From positions 496,001 to 560,000 of the forward strand of contig NZ_CP053904.1 of assembly GCF_013256425.1 (NCBI RefSeq): a stretch of DNA of 64,000 nucleotides, in the 5' to 3' direction. A program made the translations under genes and the position numbers. This DNA comes from Hymenobacter sp. BRD67. Its GTDB lineage: Bacteria > Bacteroidota > Bacteroidia > Cytophagales > Hymenobacteraceae. Shown here piece by piece: positions 27,599-36,823 of this stretch (positions are counted from its first letter, which is position 1; each line of letters opens with the position of its first letter). The notes under the pieces were generated by a model. It saw nothing but the letters and a program-made list of their open reading frames with translations. It ran no database searches and was not told the DNA's origin.

Positions 27599-29877
27599 TT
27601 AGAAGCGAGCTCGCCGCAGCCGCAGCGAGTTGGTAAGTACCGAAACCGAGCTGAGTGCCATTGCTCCGGCCGCCAGCATGGGCGAAAGCCGGACGCCGAA
27701 AACCGGGTACAGCAGCCCTGCCGCGACGGGAATGCCCAGCAGATTGTAGATAAAGGCGAAAAACAGATTCTGCCTGATGGTACGCATCGTTTGGCGCGAC
27801 AAGGAGATGGCCGTAACTACGCTCTGCAAGTCGCTGCGCATGAGCGTGATGCCAGCAGCTTCGATGGCTACGTCGGTACCTGTACCCATTGCCAGGCTAC
27901 TGTCAGCCTGCGCCAGCGCCGGGGCATCGTTGATGCCGTCGCCAACCATCGCCACGGTGCGACCTTCGGCCTGCAGCTGCTTTACCAAAGCGGCTTTACC
28001 AACTGGCATTACCTCGGCCACGTAGCGCCGGATGCCCACCTGAGCGGCTACCCTGGCGGCGGTCTGGGGATTGTCGCCGGTCATCATAATTACCTCCAGC
28101 CCGAGCTGCTGCAAGTGCCTAATGGCAGCGGCCGACGTATCGCGCACGGTATCGGCCAGGCCAAAAAGCGCTACCGCCCGGCCCCCACAGCTACGTATAG
28201 CACAGTTTTGGCCTGCGCCAGCAGCTCCTCGGCTTGTTGTGCCAGCTCAGCGGGCAGCACGATAGCTTCAGTGGCCAGCAGCTGGCGATTGCCAATAACC
28301 ACTGCCTGGCTTGCCACGCGGGCCAGGGCTCCCTGGCCCGGCACGGCCCGAAACTCCGTGACTACAGGTGCCGGAGCGGCCTGCCGGCCAGCGGCGTAGC
28401 GAACGACTGCCTCGGCCAATGGATGCTCACTCTGTCGCTCCACGGCAGCTATCAGGGGCAGTAGCTCGGCGGCGGAATAGCCGGCGGCGGTACGAAAATC
28501 GGTTACGGCGGGCTCGCCGCGCGTAATGGTGCCGGTTTTATCCAGCAGGATGGTATCGGCTTTATAGGTTTTTTCTAATGCTTCGGCGCTGCGAAACAGC
28601 ACGCCGTGCTCGGCCCCCTTACCAGTGCCCACCATAATGGCCGTGGGCGTAGCCAGCCCCAGAGCGCAGGGACAGGCAATGATAAGCACCGCCACGAAGC
28701 TGACCAGGGCCAGCGGCAGCCGCGTGGCCACCGGCGATAAGTCAAACCACAGCACAAACGTGAGGATGGCGATAGCTGCCACGGTGGGCACAAAAACGGC
28801 GCTAACCTTATCGGCCAGCCGCTGAATGGGCGCGCGGCTCCCCTGGGCATCTTCCACGAGCCGCACAATCTGCGCCAGCAGGGTATCGGCTCCTACCTTG
28901 CTCACGCGGAAGCGAAACGCCCCGGCCTTGTTGAGCGTAGCGCCAAATACGGCATCGCCCGGCTGCTTTTCCACGGGCAGGCTTTCGCCGGTAAGCATGG
29001 CCTCATCTACGGCCGAGCGGCCTGTTTCGACTACTCCGTCAGTTGCTATTTTTTCGCCAGGCCGCACGGCTACCAGGTCGCCGGGCAGCACTGCTTCGAT
29101 GGGTACGTCCGTTTCCTGGCCGTCGGGGCGCACCAGGCGGGCCGTGCGGGCTTGCAGGCTCAGCAGGGTGCGCATAGCGGCCGAAGTGCGGGTTTTGGCG
29201 CGTAGCTCCAGCAACTTGCCCAGCAGAATAAGGGCGATAATGGTGGCCGTAGTATCATAATACACCTCGGGCGGCACGCCGTGCTGCTCAAAATAACCGG
29301 GGAAGATGGTAGCCGCCACGCTGTACAAAAATGCCGCCCCGGTGCCCACCGCCACCAGCGTGTCCATAGTGGCTGAGCGGTGCCGGAAGCTCTTCCAGGC
29401 CGAGACGTAAAACTCGCGCCCGCCATAAAGCAGTACCGGGCAGGTAAGCGCTAATAATATATAGTTTATTGAATATGTATTCAGCGTATGCATCTGAGCT
29501 GGCCACAGCATACGCATGCTCAGGGCCATGATGCCTAGGGCGAGCGCCGCCGCTACGCCAAAGCGCTGCTTGAGCACCTGGTAGTCGGCCGCCTTCTGGC
29601 GGTCGATTTCGGCCTGGCGGTCGGCGGCGCTGGTAGCGGGGGCCCGCGCTGCCACGGCATAGCCGGCGTTTTCAACAGCGGCGCGCAGGTCGGCGGGGCT
29701 GGCCTGTGAGGGGGCGTAGATGACAGATGCCTTTTCGGTGGCGTAGTTGACCCGTGCGGCTTGCACGCCGGGAGTACGGCTCAGCGATTTTTCCACGGCG
29801 GCGGCGCAGGCCGCGCAGCTCATGCCCTCAATGTCGAGGGTAGTGGTTTGGGTAGCAGGAGAAATAACAGAAGGCAT
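27599..29877 (-). CDS. copA: Copper-translocating P-type ATPase, with an apparent one-base deletion
   Basis: A P1B-type ATPase exporting monovalent copper from the cytosol. From ATG 29877: one HMA domain with GMSCAAC, then the membrane domain with [14 protein letters not shown] (CPC metal site), the phosphorylation motif DKTGT, the nucleotide domain with [10 protein letters not shown], and after the frame break TGDNPQTA and [10 protein letters not shown]. The break is in a CCCCC run (plus strand 28182-28186): one more base restores [19 protein letters not shown] and continues to 27599, giving 759 residues. ATG 29877 is used because it precedes the HMA domain. A small HMA gene is divergent at 30166. 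Confidence 0.9.
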
Positions 29878-30165
29878 TGGCGACCAGCGTATAAGCTGGT
29901 AAGTTGTTTTGGCTGCCCAGGCAACCGGTGAAGAGGCAAATGACCGCACTAGCCGGGCCAACTGTGGTACGAAATCCGGAGTTATAGTTGCATAATTTGA
30001 CGCTGTATCCCTCGTCTTCCGGCTGGCCCAGGCATAATTACGCAGGCTCCCGGCCGAATTTTATGTTGAAAAAGCACAATACCAGCCCGAATTTTGTAGT
30101 GTAGCAACAACTGGCTTTCCGCCCGGAAAACATCGGTTTTTCACTTCCTGTCTAATCGCGCTTTT

Positions 30166-30378
30166 ATGTCAACGCTTCGTTTCAAAACCACTATCAACTG
30201 CGGCGGCTGCATCAAGGCGGTAACGCCGGCCCTCAACCACGAGGTAGGGGCCAATAACTGGCAGGTCGATACTGCTAATCCGGATAAAATATTGACCGTG
30301 AACTCAGCTCAGGCTACAACTGCCCAGATTCTGGCGGCCGTTGAGCAAGCGGGCTTCGAGATTTCACCCCTCAGCTAG
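30166..30378 (+). CDS. Small HMA-domain protein, copper chaperone-like
   Basis: A 70-residue single-domain protein of the ferredoxin-like HMA fold: metal site NCGGC near residue 14, then AVTPALNHEVGA, and the ending ILAAVEQAGFEISPL. CopZ-type proteins usually read GMxCxxC; here the residue before the first Cys is Asn, and the two residues between are Gly-Gly, so it is a variant. It is divergent from the copper ATPase, 288 bp apart, and probably delivers copper to it. The intergenic region shows no clear TAnnTTTG box or palindromic operator that I can define. Confidence 0.8.
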   Translation: MSTLRFKTTINCGGCIKAVTPALNHEVGANNWQVDTANPDKILTVNSAQATTAQILAAVEQAGFEISPLS

Positions 30379-30406
30379 TCGGTAGCTGGCTACCCTGTCG
30401 ATACTA

Positions 30407-30436
30407 AAAAAAGCCCGGCTATACCGGGCTTTTTTA
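30407..30436. terminator. Bidirectional terminator
   Basis: AGCCCGG and CCGGGCT form a stem with a CTATA loop, flanked by A and T runs, so it can serve both the HMA gene and the convergent small gene at 30455. Confidence 0.85.
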
Positions 30437-30454
30437 GTTTGCACGTACCGAGGT

Positions 30455-30643
30455 CTAATCTTCTGAATCGTCGCGCTTTAGCTTCTGCAGCGCCCCGGTC
30501 AGCTCTTGGCGCAGCTGCTTGCCCGAGTCGGCTGCTACCTCCTCGTTGATGTTGTATTGCTTTTGCAGGCGCTGCCATTCCTCAATCGGAATAAAGACGC
30601 CGGTTATGGTGCCTTTCGCGTCGGATAAATACTTGATGTCCAT
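30455..30643 (-). CDS. Small protein with antitoxin-like N-terminus
   Basis: A 62-residue hydrophilic protein: MDIKYLSDAKGTITGVFIPI then EEWQRLQKQYN and a charged helical tail. The N-terminus with an extended strand followed by IPIEEW is like that of short Phd/YefM-like proteins that pair with RelE-type toxins in Bacteroidota. No toxin gene adjoins it, so it may be an orphan or have another role. It lies between the terminator and the Fe-S carrier gene, same strand as the latter, 69 bp downstream of it. Confidence 0.6.
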   Translation of the reverse strand: MDIKYLSDAKGTITGVFIPIEEWQRLQKQYNINEEVAADSGKQLRQELTGALQKLKRDDSED

Positions 30644-30712
30644 GGCAGCAGGCTGGAGCAGGTAGATGGAAAGTCAGGGATTTGGCCTAAATATAGAAAT
30701 AAGATACTATTT

Positions 30713-31060
30713 TTAGGCTGAAAACGACGAGCCGCAGCCGCAGGTGCTTTTAGCCTGGGGGTTATTGAAGGTAAAGCCGCGGGCATTGAGGCCATCCTGG
30801 AAGTCAACTTCCATGCCCAGTACGTACATGGCGTGCTTTTTATCCATGATAAGCTGCACGCCATCAAGGTCATATATTTCGTCGTTGTCCTTGGCCTTGT
30901 CGAAGCCCAGCAGGTAGCTCATGCCCGAGCAGCCCCCGCCCTGCACTCCAATGCGCAGGCCATAGTCGGCGGGAACGTTCTTTTCCTGGATGATATTTTT
31001 AACTTCGACGAGGGCGCGGGCCGTGAGGCCGATGGGCGGCGCGAGAGTGGCAGTAGCCAT
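30713..31060 (-). CDS. A-type iron-sulfur carrier protein (IscA/SufA/ErpA family)
   Basis: A 115-residue protein. The three family cysteines are present: one in GGGCSGMSYLLGFD and two in the C-terminal CGCGSS. A-type carriers accept Fe-S clusters from the scaffold and pass them to target proteins. Length and sequence fit a complete protein. There is a TATATTTG box 36 bp upstream on the same strand. Whether it is closer to ErpA or SufA cannot be settled by eye. Confidence 0.9.
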   Translation of the reverse strand: MATATLAPPIGLTARALVEVKNIIQEKNVPADYGLRIGVQGGGCSGMSYLLGFDKAKDNDEIYDLDGVQLIMDKKHAMYVLGMEVDFQDGLNARGFTFNNPQAKSTCGCGSSFSA

Positions 31061-31095
31061 GGCGTTGCTGCGGTTAAATGAAAGGAATAGTAAAG

Positions 31096-31103
31096 CAAAT
31101 ATA
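31096..31103 (-). promoter_or_regulatory. Candidate -7 box for the Fe-S carrier gene
   Basis: On the minus strand TATATTTG matches TAnnTTTG and lies 36 bp before the ATG at 31060. No TTTG at the usual -33 spacing. Confidence 0.4.
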
Positions 31104-31163
31104 CGGCGGCCATCGGGTGGCCCTGGCAGCTAAACAGCGCGGGCGGCGCTGCGGTTCACGGCG

Positions 31164-31193
31164 TTGGTTTGGCTTAGTTGGGCGGTAACTTTG
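31164..31193 (+). promoter_or_regulatory. Bacteroidota-type promoter
   Basis: TTG at 31164-31166, 19 bp spacer, TAACTTTG at 31186-31193: both halves and the spacing match the -33/-7 consensus. It lies about 90 bp before the ATG of the membrane-anchored protein at 31282. Confidence 0.55.
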
Positions 31194-31281
31194 GCTGATG
31201 CCAGCCCGCGACCCGCTCGCCGGCTACTAACTCATTGCGTACAAGAAAAGCCGTTATGGCAGTGGGCACGCCCCGTATTTT

Positions 31282-31818
31282 ATGGACAGCACTACCTATC
31301 TCTTTGACCTGCTCAAAACCATTTTGCCCGCGCTGATAGTGGCGGGGGCCATTTTCTTTCTGTTTCGCCAGTACCTGGAAAAGGAGCAGCAGCGCCGCCT
31401 CATTGAGCTGCGCCTCGATAGCAGCAAAACCACGCTGCCGCTGCGCCTGCAAGCCTACGAGCGCGTAACGCTGCTGCTGGAGCGCATCTCACCCAATAAT
31501 ATTCTGGTGCGCCTTAGCAGCGCCGGGCAGAACGCCGTGGAGTACCATCGCCTGCTGCAACAGGAAATCCGAAGCGAGTTTGAGCATAATTTCTCGCAGC
31601 AGCTTTACATGAGCCCCGAGGCCTGGAGCCAGGTAAAGCAGGCCAAAGAAGACGTGCTGACGATGATAAACCGCGCCTTTCATGGGCTCAGCAATCCGGC
31701 GCAGCTGCGCGGCACCGAGCTGGCCAAGCGTATTCTGGAAAGCCTGATGACCGACGCGGCCGACCCCACTGCCCAGGCGCTGGCCGTACTAAAGCGCGAG
31801 GCAGCGGGGCTGTTTTAG
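31282..31818 (+). CDS. Membrane-anchored protein of unknown function
   Basis: A 178-residue protein with one N-terminal helix (TILPALIVAGAIFFLFRQYL) and a cytoplasmic, helical domain rich in charged residues, beginning EKEQQRRLIELRLDSSKTTLPLRLQAYERV. The conserved look of the block (LQAYERVTLLLERISP, SPEAWSQVKQAKE) suggests a genus- or phylum-wide family, but I do not recognise a named one. It has the best promoter match in the window. It is convergent with bshA; the 54 bp between hold a small GCGC-rich hairpin without a T run. Confidence 0.75.
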   Translation: MDSTTYLFDLLKTILPALIVAGAIFFLFRQYLEKEQQRRLIELRLDSSKTTLPLRLQAYERVTLLLERISPNNILVRLSSAGQNAVEYHRLLQQEIRSEFEHNFSQQLYMSPEAWSQVKQAKEDVLTMINRAFHGLSNPAQLRGTELAKRILESLMTDAADPTAQALAVLKREAAGLF

Positions 31819-31872
31819 CGAGGCAGCAAGGCTGCGGCTTAGCGCGCTTTGCTGAGCGCGCTTACGAAGCGT

Positions 31873-33005
31873 TTAGTGGCTTTCTGCCAGCACGGCCGCG
31901 CGCTCGTAGCATTGCTCATACAGCGGCACGATATTGCTCACTGCAAACTCCTCAGCACGGGCGCGGGCGGCGGCTTTGAAGCGGGGCAAATTGTCATCTT
32001 CGAGCACGTAGAGGGCGTTTTTTACCATGTCTTCCACATCGCCGATGTTGCTAAGCATGCCGGTTACGTTGTGCACATTCAGCTCGGGAATGCCGCCGGC
32101 GTTGGTGCTGATGACGGGCACCTCGCAGGCCATTGCTTCGAGGGCAGCCAGACCAAAGCTTTCGTTTTCGGAAGGCATTAGAAATAAGTCGCTGACGCTG
32201 AGGACTTCCTCCACCGCTTCAAGCTTGCCCAGGAAGCGGATGTCGCGCTGGCAGTCGAGGTCGCGGGCCAGTTTTTCCATGCGCGAGCGGTCGGGACCAT
32301 CGCCCACGAGCAGCAGCTTGGCCGGAATATGCTGGCGCACGCCGCAGAAGATGCGCAGCACGTCTTCGACCCGCTTCACGGTGCGGAAGTTGCTGGTATG
32401 AATGAGCAGCTTCTCGCCCTCGGGGCAATAGCGGTGCGAAAATGGGTTTTTTCCTGCTTGCGAAAGCGGTGCAGGTCGATGAAGTTGGGGATAACCTCAA
32501 TCTTGTGCTCGACGGGGAAATACTCGTAGGTTTCGCGGCGCAAATCGGCCGATACGGCCGTTACGCCGTCGCTCTCATTGATGCTGAACGTAACCACCGG
32601 CTCATAGCTGGCGTCTTTGCCCACGAGGGTAATATCGGTGCCGTGCAGTGTCGTGACTACGGGCACGGTAATGCCCCGCGAGCGCAGAATCTGCTTGGCT
32701 AAATACGCGGCCGAAGCGTGCGGAATGGCGTAGTGAACGTGCAGTACGTCAAGCTTTTCGTTTTGCACGATATCAACCATCTTACTGGCTAGCGCCGACT
32801 CGTAGGGCGGAAACTGGAACAGCGGATAGGTAGGCACGTACACCTCGTGGTAGAAAAGATTCTCGTTGAAGAAATCGAGCCTGACCGGCTGGCTGTAGGT
32901 GATAAAATGCACGCGGTGGCCACGCTGGGCCAGGGCTTTGCCTAGCTCGGTGGCAACTACGCCGGAGCCACCAAAAGTGGGGTAACAGACAATGCCGATA
33001 TTCAT
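31873..33005 (-). CDS. bshA: BshA, N-acetyl-alpha-D-glucosaminyl L-malate synthase, with an apparent one-base deletion
   Basis: A GT4 enzyme for the first step of bacillithiol synthesis (UDP-GlcNAc plus L-malate). The N-terminus MNIGIVCYPTFGGSGVVATE and the middle HVHYAIPHASAAYLAK are typical of BshA, as is the donor site SENESFGLAALEAMACEVPV. The frame is lost at the GGGG run 32422-32425 of the plus strand; adding one base gives APEGEKLLIHTSNFRTVKRV and a 377-residue product, exactly the family length. It is flanked by a divergent peptidase gene 166 bp away. bshB and bshC are not seen in this window. Confidence 0.9.
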
Positions 33006-33171
33006 GGGGTAAGAGTAGGGAGCGAGGGGCTAACCGGATAGCCCGCCAGATGTTGGCCGCAACCCTGGGCGGCTGGTAGCGACTTTACGTAAGCCCGGCG
33101 CTGGGTGGCGCGCACGGCGCAACAGGAGCCACTCCGTAGCTTCGGGCCAACATCTTACTAGTGATTTGCTA

Positions 33172-34965
33172 ATGAAACATTTTTTACTCGCTAGTTGCTT
33201 GGTAGCTGGCCTGGCTGCTCCGGCGCTGGCGCAGCCCACGCGCAGCAAAGCGACGGCACCGGGGACCCAAACGTCGGCTCCGCTGGCGGCATTGTTTACC
33301 AATTATTGGGAAGAGCAGGCGAAGCTCTACCCGCTACAGGCGACCAGCCAGGGCGATAACCGCTTCAACGACCAGCTGCCCAACTCCGGTACCCGCGCCT
33401 TCCGGCTCAGCCAGCAGCGGCTGTACGAGCGCTACCGCGACCAGCTGGCCCGCATCGACCGTAGCCGGCTCTCGGCCGCCGACCAGACCAGCTACGACGT
33501 GTTTCAGTACGAGATGACGACGCGGCTTAAGGGACTTGCGCAGCCCACCTGGACGATGCCGTTCACGCAGTTTAGCGGCCTGCCCATCGAGCTGGCGCAG
33601 CTGGGCGCGGGCACCGGGTCGCAGCCTTTTAAAACCGTGAAGGACTACGACAACTGGCTGAGCCGGGTGCGGCAGTTTACGGTGTGGGGCGATACGGCAA
33701 TAGCCGACTTTCGGCAGGGAATGCGCAGCGGTGTGGTATTGCCCAAAGTGCTGGTGCAGAAAATGATACCGCAGCTGGAAGCCCTGGCCGTAGCCGACCC
33801 CGAGCAAAGTGTGTTCTACGGTCCTGTCAAGCAGATGCCGGCCACCTTTTCGGCCGCCGATAAGCAGCGCTTTACTACGGCTTATGCAGCAGCCATTCGC
33901 GGCGAGCTGGTGCCAACTTACCGCAAGCTGGCAGCTTTTCTGAGAGATGAATACCTGCCGGCGGCCCGCACCAGCACCGGTATTGCAGCCGTGCCAGGCG
34001 GGGCCGATATGTACACCTACGCCGTCAGCTATTGGACTACGACCACCCGTACGCCGGAGGAGATTTATCAGACCGGCCTCTCCGAAGTGGTCCGCATTAA
34101 GGCCGAGATGGAGCAGGTACGCCAGCAGCTGGGCTTTCAGGGCGACCTGAAGGCGCTGTTTGCCTACGTAAATACCGACCCGAAATTTCATCCCTACCAA
34201 ACGCCTGAAGACGTGCTCAACGGCTTTCGGTCTATCCTGGCGCGGGTAGAGCCCGGGTTGCCCCGCTTGTTTGGGCGCACGCCCAAAACGGCGTTTGAGA
34301 TTCGGCAGACTGAAGCGTTCCGCGCGGCTTCGGCCAGCGCCGCTTACACCCGTGGCTCGGCCGATGGCTCGCGGCCGGGCATTTTTTACGTGCCGATTCT
34401 GGATGCCACCAAGTTTAAGACGCCGGGCATGGAGTCGCTGTTCCTGCACGAGGCCATTCCGGGCCACCACTACCAGGTGTCGTTGCAGCAGGAAAACACG
34501 GCCCTGCCCAAGTTCCAGCGGTTTGCCTTCTACTCGGCTTTCAGCGAAGGCTGGGCGCTCTATACCGAAAGCCTGGGTAAAGAGCTGGGTATGTACACCG
34601 ACCCGTATCAATACCTAGGGGCGCTCAGCGCCGAGATGCACCGCGCCATTCGGCTCGTGGTCGACGTAGGCATGCACGCCAAGGGCCTGACTCGTGAGCA
34701 GGCTATTCAATATATGCTTGATAACGAAGCCACTACTGAGCAGGGAGCGACGGCCGAAATAGAGCGCTACATGGCCTGGCCGGGCCAGGCATTGGCGTAT
34801 AAAACAGGGCAGCTCAAAATCAGGGAGCTACGCACCCGCTACGAAAAGCAGCTGGGCGCGAAATTCTCGCTCAAGGCTTTCCACGATGAATTATTGCTCG
34901 ACGGGGCCATGCCGCTGGCCGTGTTGGAGCGGCGCATGGACGCCTGGGCCTCCCGCCAGAAATAG
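33172..34965 (+). CDS. DUF885 family secreted metallopeptidase-like protein
   Basis: A 597-residue protein with a signal peptide (MKHFLLASCLVAGLAAPALAQ, cleavage after about residue 21). The zinc-binding motif HEAIPGHH lies near residue 426, and the downstream SEGWALYTESLGKELG holds the third ligand region, the diagnostic signature of DUF885. Such proteins are predicted dipeptidases or carboxypeptidases in the periplasm. ATG 33172 is used; TTG 33166 adds two residues. It is the first of three secreted peptidase genes on this strand, but the 139-bp gap to the next argues against tight coupling. Confidence 0.9.
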   Translation: MKHFLLASCLVAGLAAPALAQPTRSKATAPGTQTSAPLAALFTNYWEEQAKLYPLQATSQGDNRFNDQLPNSGTRAFRLSQQRLYERYRDQLARIDRSRLSAADQTSYDVFQYEMTTRLKGLAQPTWTMPFTQFSGLPIELAQLGAGTGSQPFKTVKDYDNWLSRVRQFTVWGDTAIADFRQGMRSGVVLPKVLVQKMIPQLEALAVADPEQSVFYGPVKQMPATFSAADKQRFTTAYAAAIRGELVPTYRKLAAFLRDEYLPAARTSTGIAAVPGGADMYTYAVSYWTTTTRTPEEIYQTGLSEVVRIKAEMEQVRQQLGFQGDLKALFAYVNTDPKFHPYQTPEDVLNGFRSILARVEPGLPRLFGRTPKTAFEIRQTEAFRAASASAAYTRGSADGSRPGIFYVPILDATKFKTPGMESLFLHEAIPGHHYQVSLQQENTALPKFQRFAFYSAFSEGWALYTESLGKELGMYTDPYQYLGALSAEMHRAIRLVVDVGMHAKGLTREQAIQYMLDNEATTEQGATAEIERYMAWPGQALAYKTGQLKIRELRTRYEKQLGAKFSLKAFHDELLLDGAMPLAVLERRMDAWASRQK

Positions 34966-35104
34966 CGCAAGGTCTGGCAAGTTTAAAAGAGGTTTCGCAA
35001 ATTTTGCGCTCTTCTAAAAAATCTTGCTGCCATACGTAAAAAAACCTCCGACTTTTGAAGCAGACTTTGCGAAAATCCATTTAACCCTGCGAAACCCCGC
35101 GCTT

Positions 35105-36590
35105 ATGAACCATAAAACCTTCCTGTTAGCCGCCCTGAGTCTGGCCTTGCCACTGGCCAGTCAGGCCCAGAAGAAAGCGGCGCCCACCGCAGCTTCTGCC
35201 AATGCCGAAAGCGCCATTCGCGAGTCTGATATCAAGCGCGACCTGTTTGCGCTGGGCGGCGACCATTTCCGCGGCCGCGAGGCGGGCTCGCTCGACGAGC
35301 TGAAAGCCTCGGCCTGGCTGGAAGACCAGATTCGGGCCACCGGCGCGCTGCCGGCCGGCGACGACGGCACGTACTTTCAGTTTTTCCAGATTCAGCGCAC
35401 CCGCATCACCAAAAGCAGCACGCTCACCATTGGTAGCCACGCGCTGAAAGTCAACCACGATGCCCTGCTGTTTGCGCCGGTAAATGCCAGCGTAAACGCC
35501 CCCATGGTATGGGTGGGCAACGCCACCCCGCCGAGCTGGCCAAAGTAGATGTAAAAGGCAAAGCCGTCGCCATGCAGTTTGGCGGCGAAGTAACGCCCGG
35601 CCTGAGCTTCCGGCGCTACCAGATGGCCACCATGCGCGACCGCTCGGCCGAGCTAATGAAGGCCGGTGCAGTAGCCGTGGTGATTGTGGGTGATGCCCGC
35701 GCCCAGGCGGTATTCGACCACTGGGCCATACCTACGAGCGCGGGCGCTACGACCTGCCCGGCGGCCCCAACGTGCGCGTCAACAGCGGCCCGCCTACCAT
35801 CTGGCTGCCGGCCAGCGCCGCCAGCTGGGCGCAGCAGCCCGGCCAGCAGTTTGTGGCCAATCTTCAGCTCGAAAGCTTTGCCTACCCCTCGGTGAACATC
35901 GTGGCCAAAATTCCGGGTACCGACCCGCAGCTGAGAAGCCAGAACGTGCTCTTCAGCACCCACCAGGACCACGATGGCGTGCGCGAGGCCGTGGCCGGCG
36001 ACTCTATCTACAACGGCGCCGATGACAATGCCACCGGCTGCGCGGCGCTGCTGGCCATTATGCGGGCTTTTAAGCAAAAGCCGGGCCGGCGCACGGCGCT
36101 GTTTGTGTACCACGGGGCCGAGGAGCGCGGCTTGCTGGGCTCGCGCTACTACTCCGAGCACCCCACGGTGCCGCAGTCGTCTATCGTGGCGGTGCTCAAT
36201 GCCGAGATGATGGGCCGCAACTCGCCCGACAGCGCGGCGCTGCTCGGCCGCCAGCGCCCGCACCGCAACTCGCTCGACCTCGTGAAAACGGCCCTGGCGG
36301 CCAATCAGGCCGGCCCGAAATTCAAGCTTGATACGCTTTGGGACCGCGCCGACCACCCCGAGGGCTGGTATTTCCGGTCCGACCACCTGCCGTATGCTCG
36401 CCTAGGTATTCCGTCGGTGATGTACACCTCGCTGCTGCACGTGGACTACCACACGCCCCGCGACGAGCCTAAGCGCATCGACTACCCCAAGCTCACCAAC
36501 ATGACCCGTTGGATGTATCTCACTGGCTGGGCCGTGGCGAACCGTACCGCGCCGCCCGCCCGTGACCCCGGCTTCAAGCTGGAGCGCTAG
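35105..36590 (+). CDS. M28 family metallopeptidase, with two apparent one-base deletions
   Basis: The precursor has a signal peptide (MNHKTFLLAALSLALPLASQAQ), a protease-associated insert, and the M28 zinc domain. The frame is lost at CCCC 35526-35529 and at GGG 35723-35725; one base added at each gives VGNATPAELAKVDVKGKAV and FDHWGHTYERGRYDLPGG, and the rest reads to 36590 (495 residues). Metal-site motifs follow: STHQDHDGV, NGADDNATG, GAEERGLLG, and HVDYHTPRDE near the end. M28 enzymes are aminopeptidases or carboxypeptidases; the pattern is most like aminopeptidase Y/S-type. Confidence 0.88.
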
Positions 36591-36601
36591 GCCATAGCGC
36601 C

Positions 36602-36648
36602 GGAACGTTCCCTACCGCTGGCGAGCGCCAGTGGTGGGGGACGTTTCT
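36602..36648 (+). terminator. Possible terminator after the M28 gene
   Basis: A 10-bp stem ACCGCTGGCG/CGCCAGTGGT extends outward with mismatches (TCCC/GGGGA, ACGT) and has a short T-rich end. The T run is broken, so strength is unclear. Confidence 0.45.
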
Positions 36649-36703
36649 TGTGTCTTTCAGGTAGCAATTCATAGCTTCCACCGACCGAGCAGGGCGTTTT
36701 GTC

Positions 36704-36711
36704 TATTTTTG
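36704..36711 (+). promoter_or_regulatory. Candidate -7 box for the M1 peptidase gene
   Basis: TATTTTTG matches TAnnTTTG about 110 bp before the start codon. No clear -33 TTTG at the usual distance. Confidence 0.35.
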
Positions 36712-36823
36712 CGGTTGAGTTTGCAGCAGCAAACCTGCTTTTTGCGTTAGTAGCTACTTCAGGCGGTTTTTCCAACCAAAGCTGCTTGTAGACTTCATTG
36801 TCGCTACATTTTAGCTTGCTTTT

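Noticed and set aside
30455..31060. Toxin-antitoxin locus
   Set aside because: The neighbour of the antitoxin-like ORF is an Fe-S carrier, not a toxin.
33334..34611. 425-codon open frame on the minus strand
   Set aside because: Opposite the DUF885 gene; residue pattern is random and basic.
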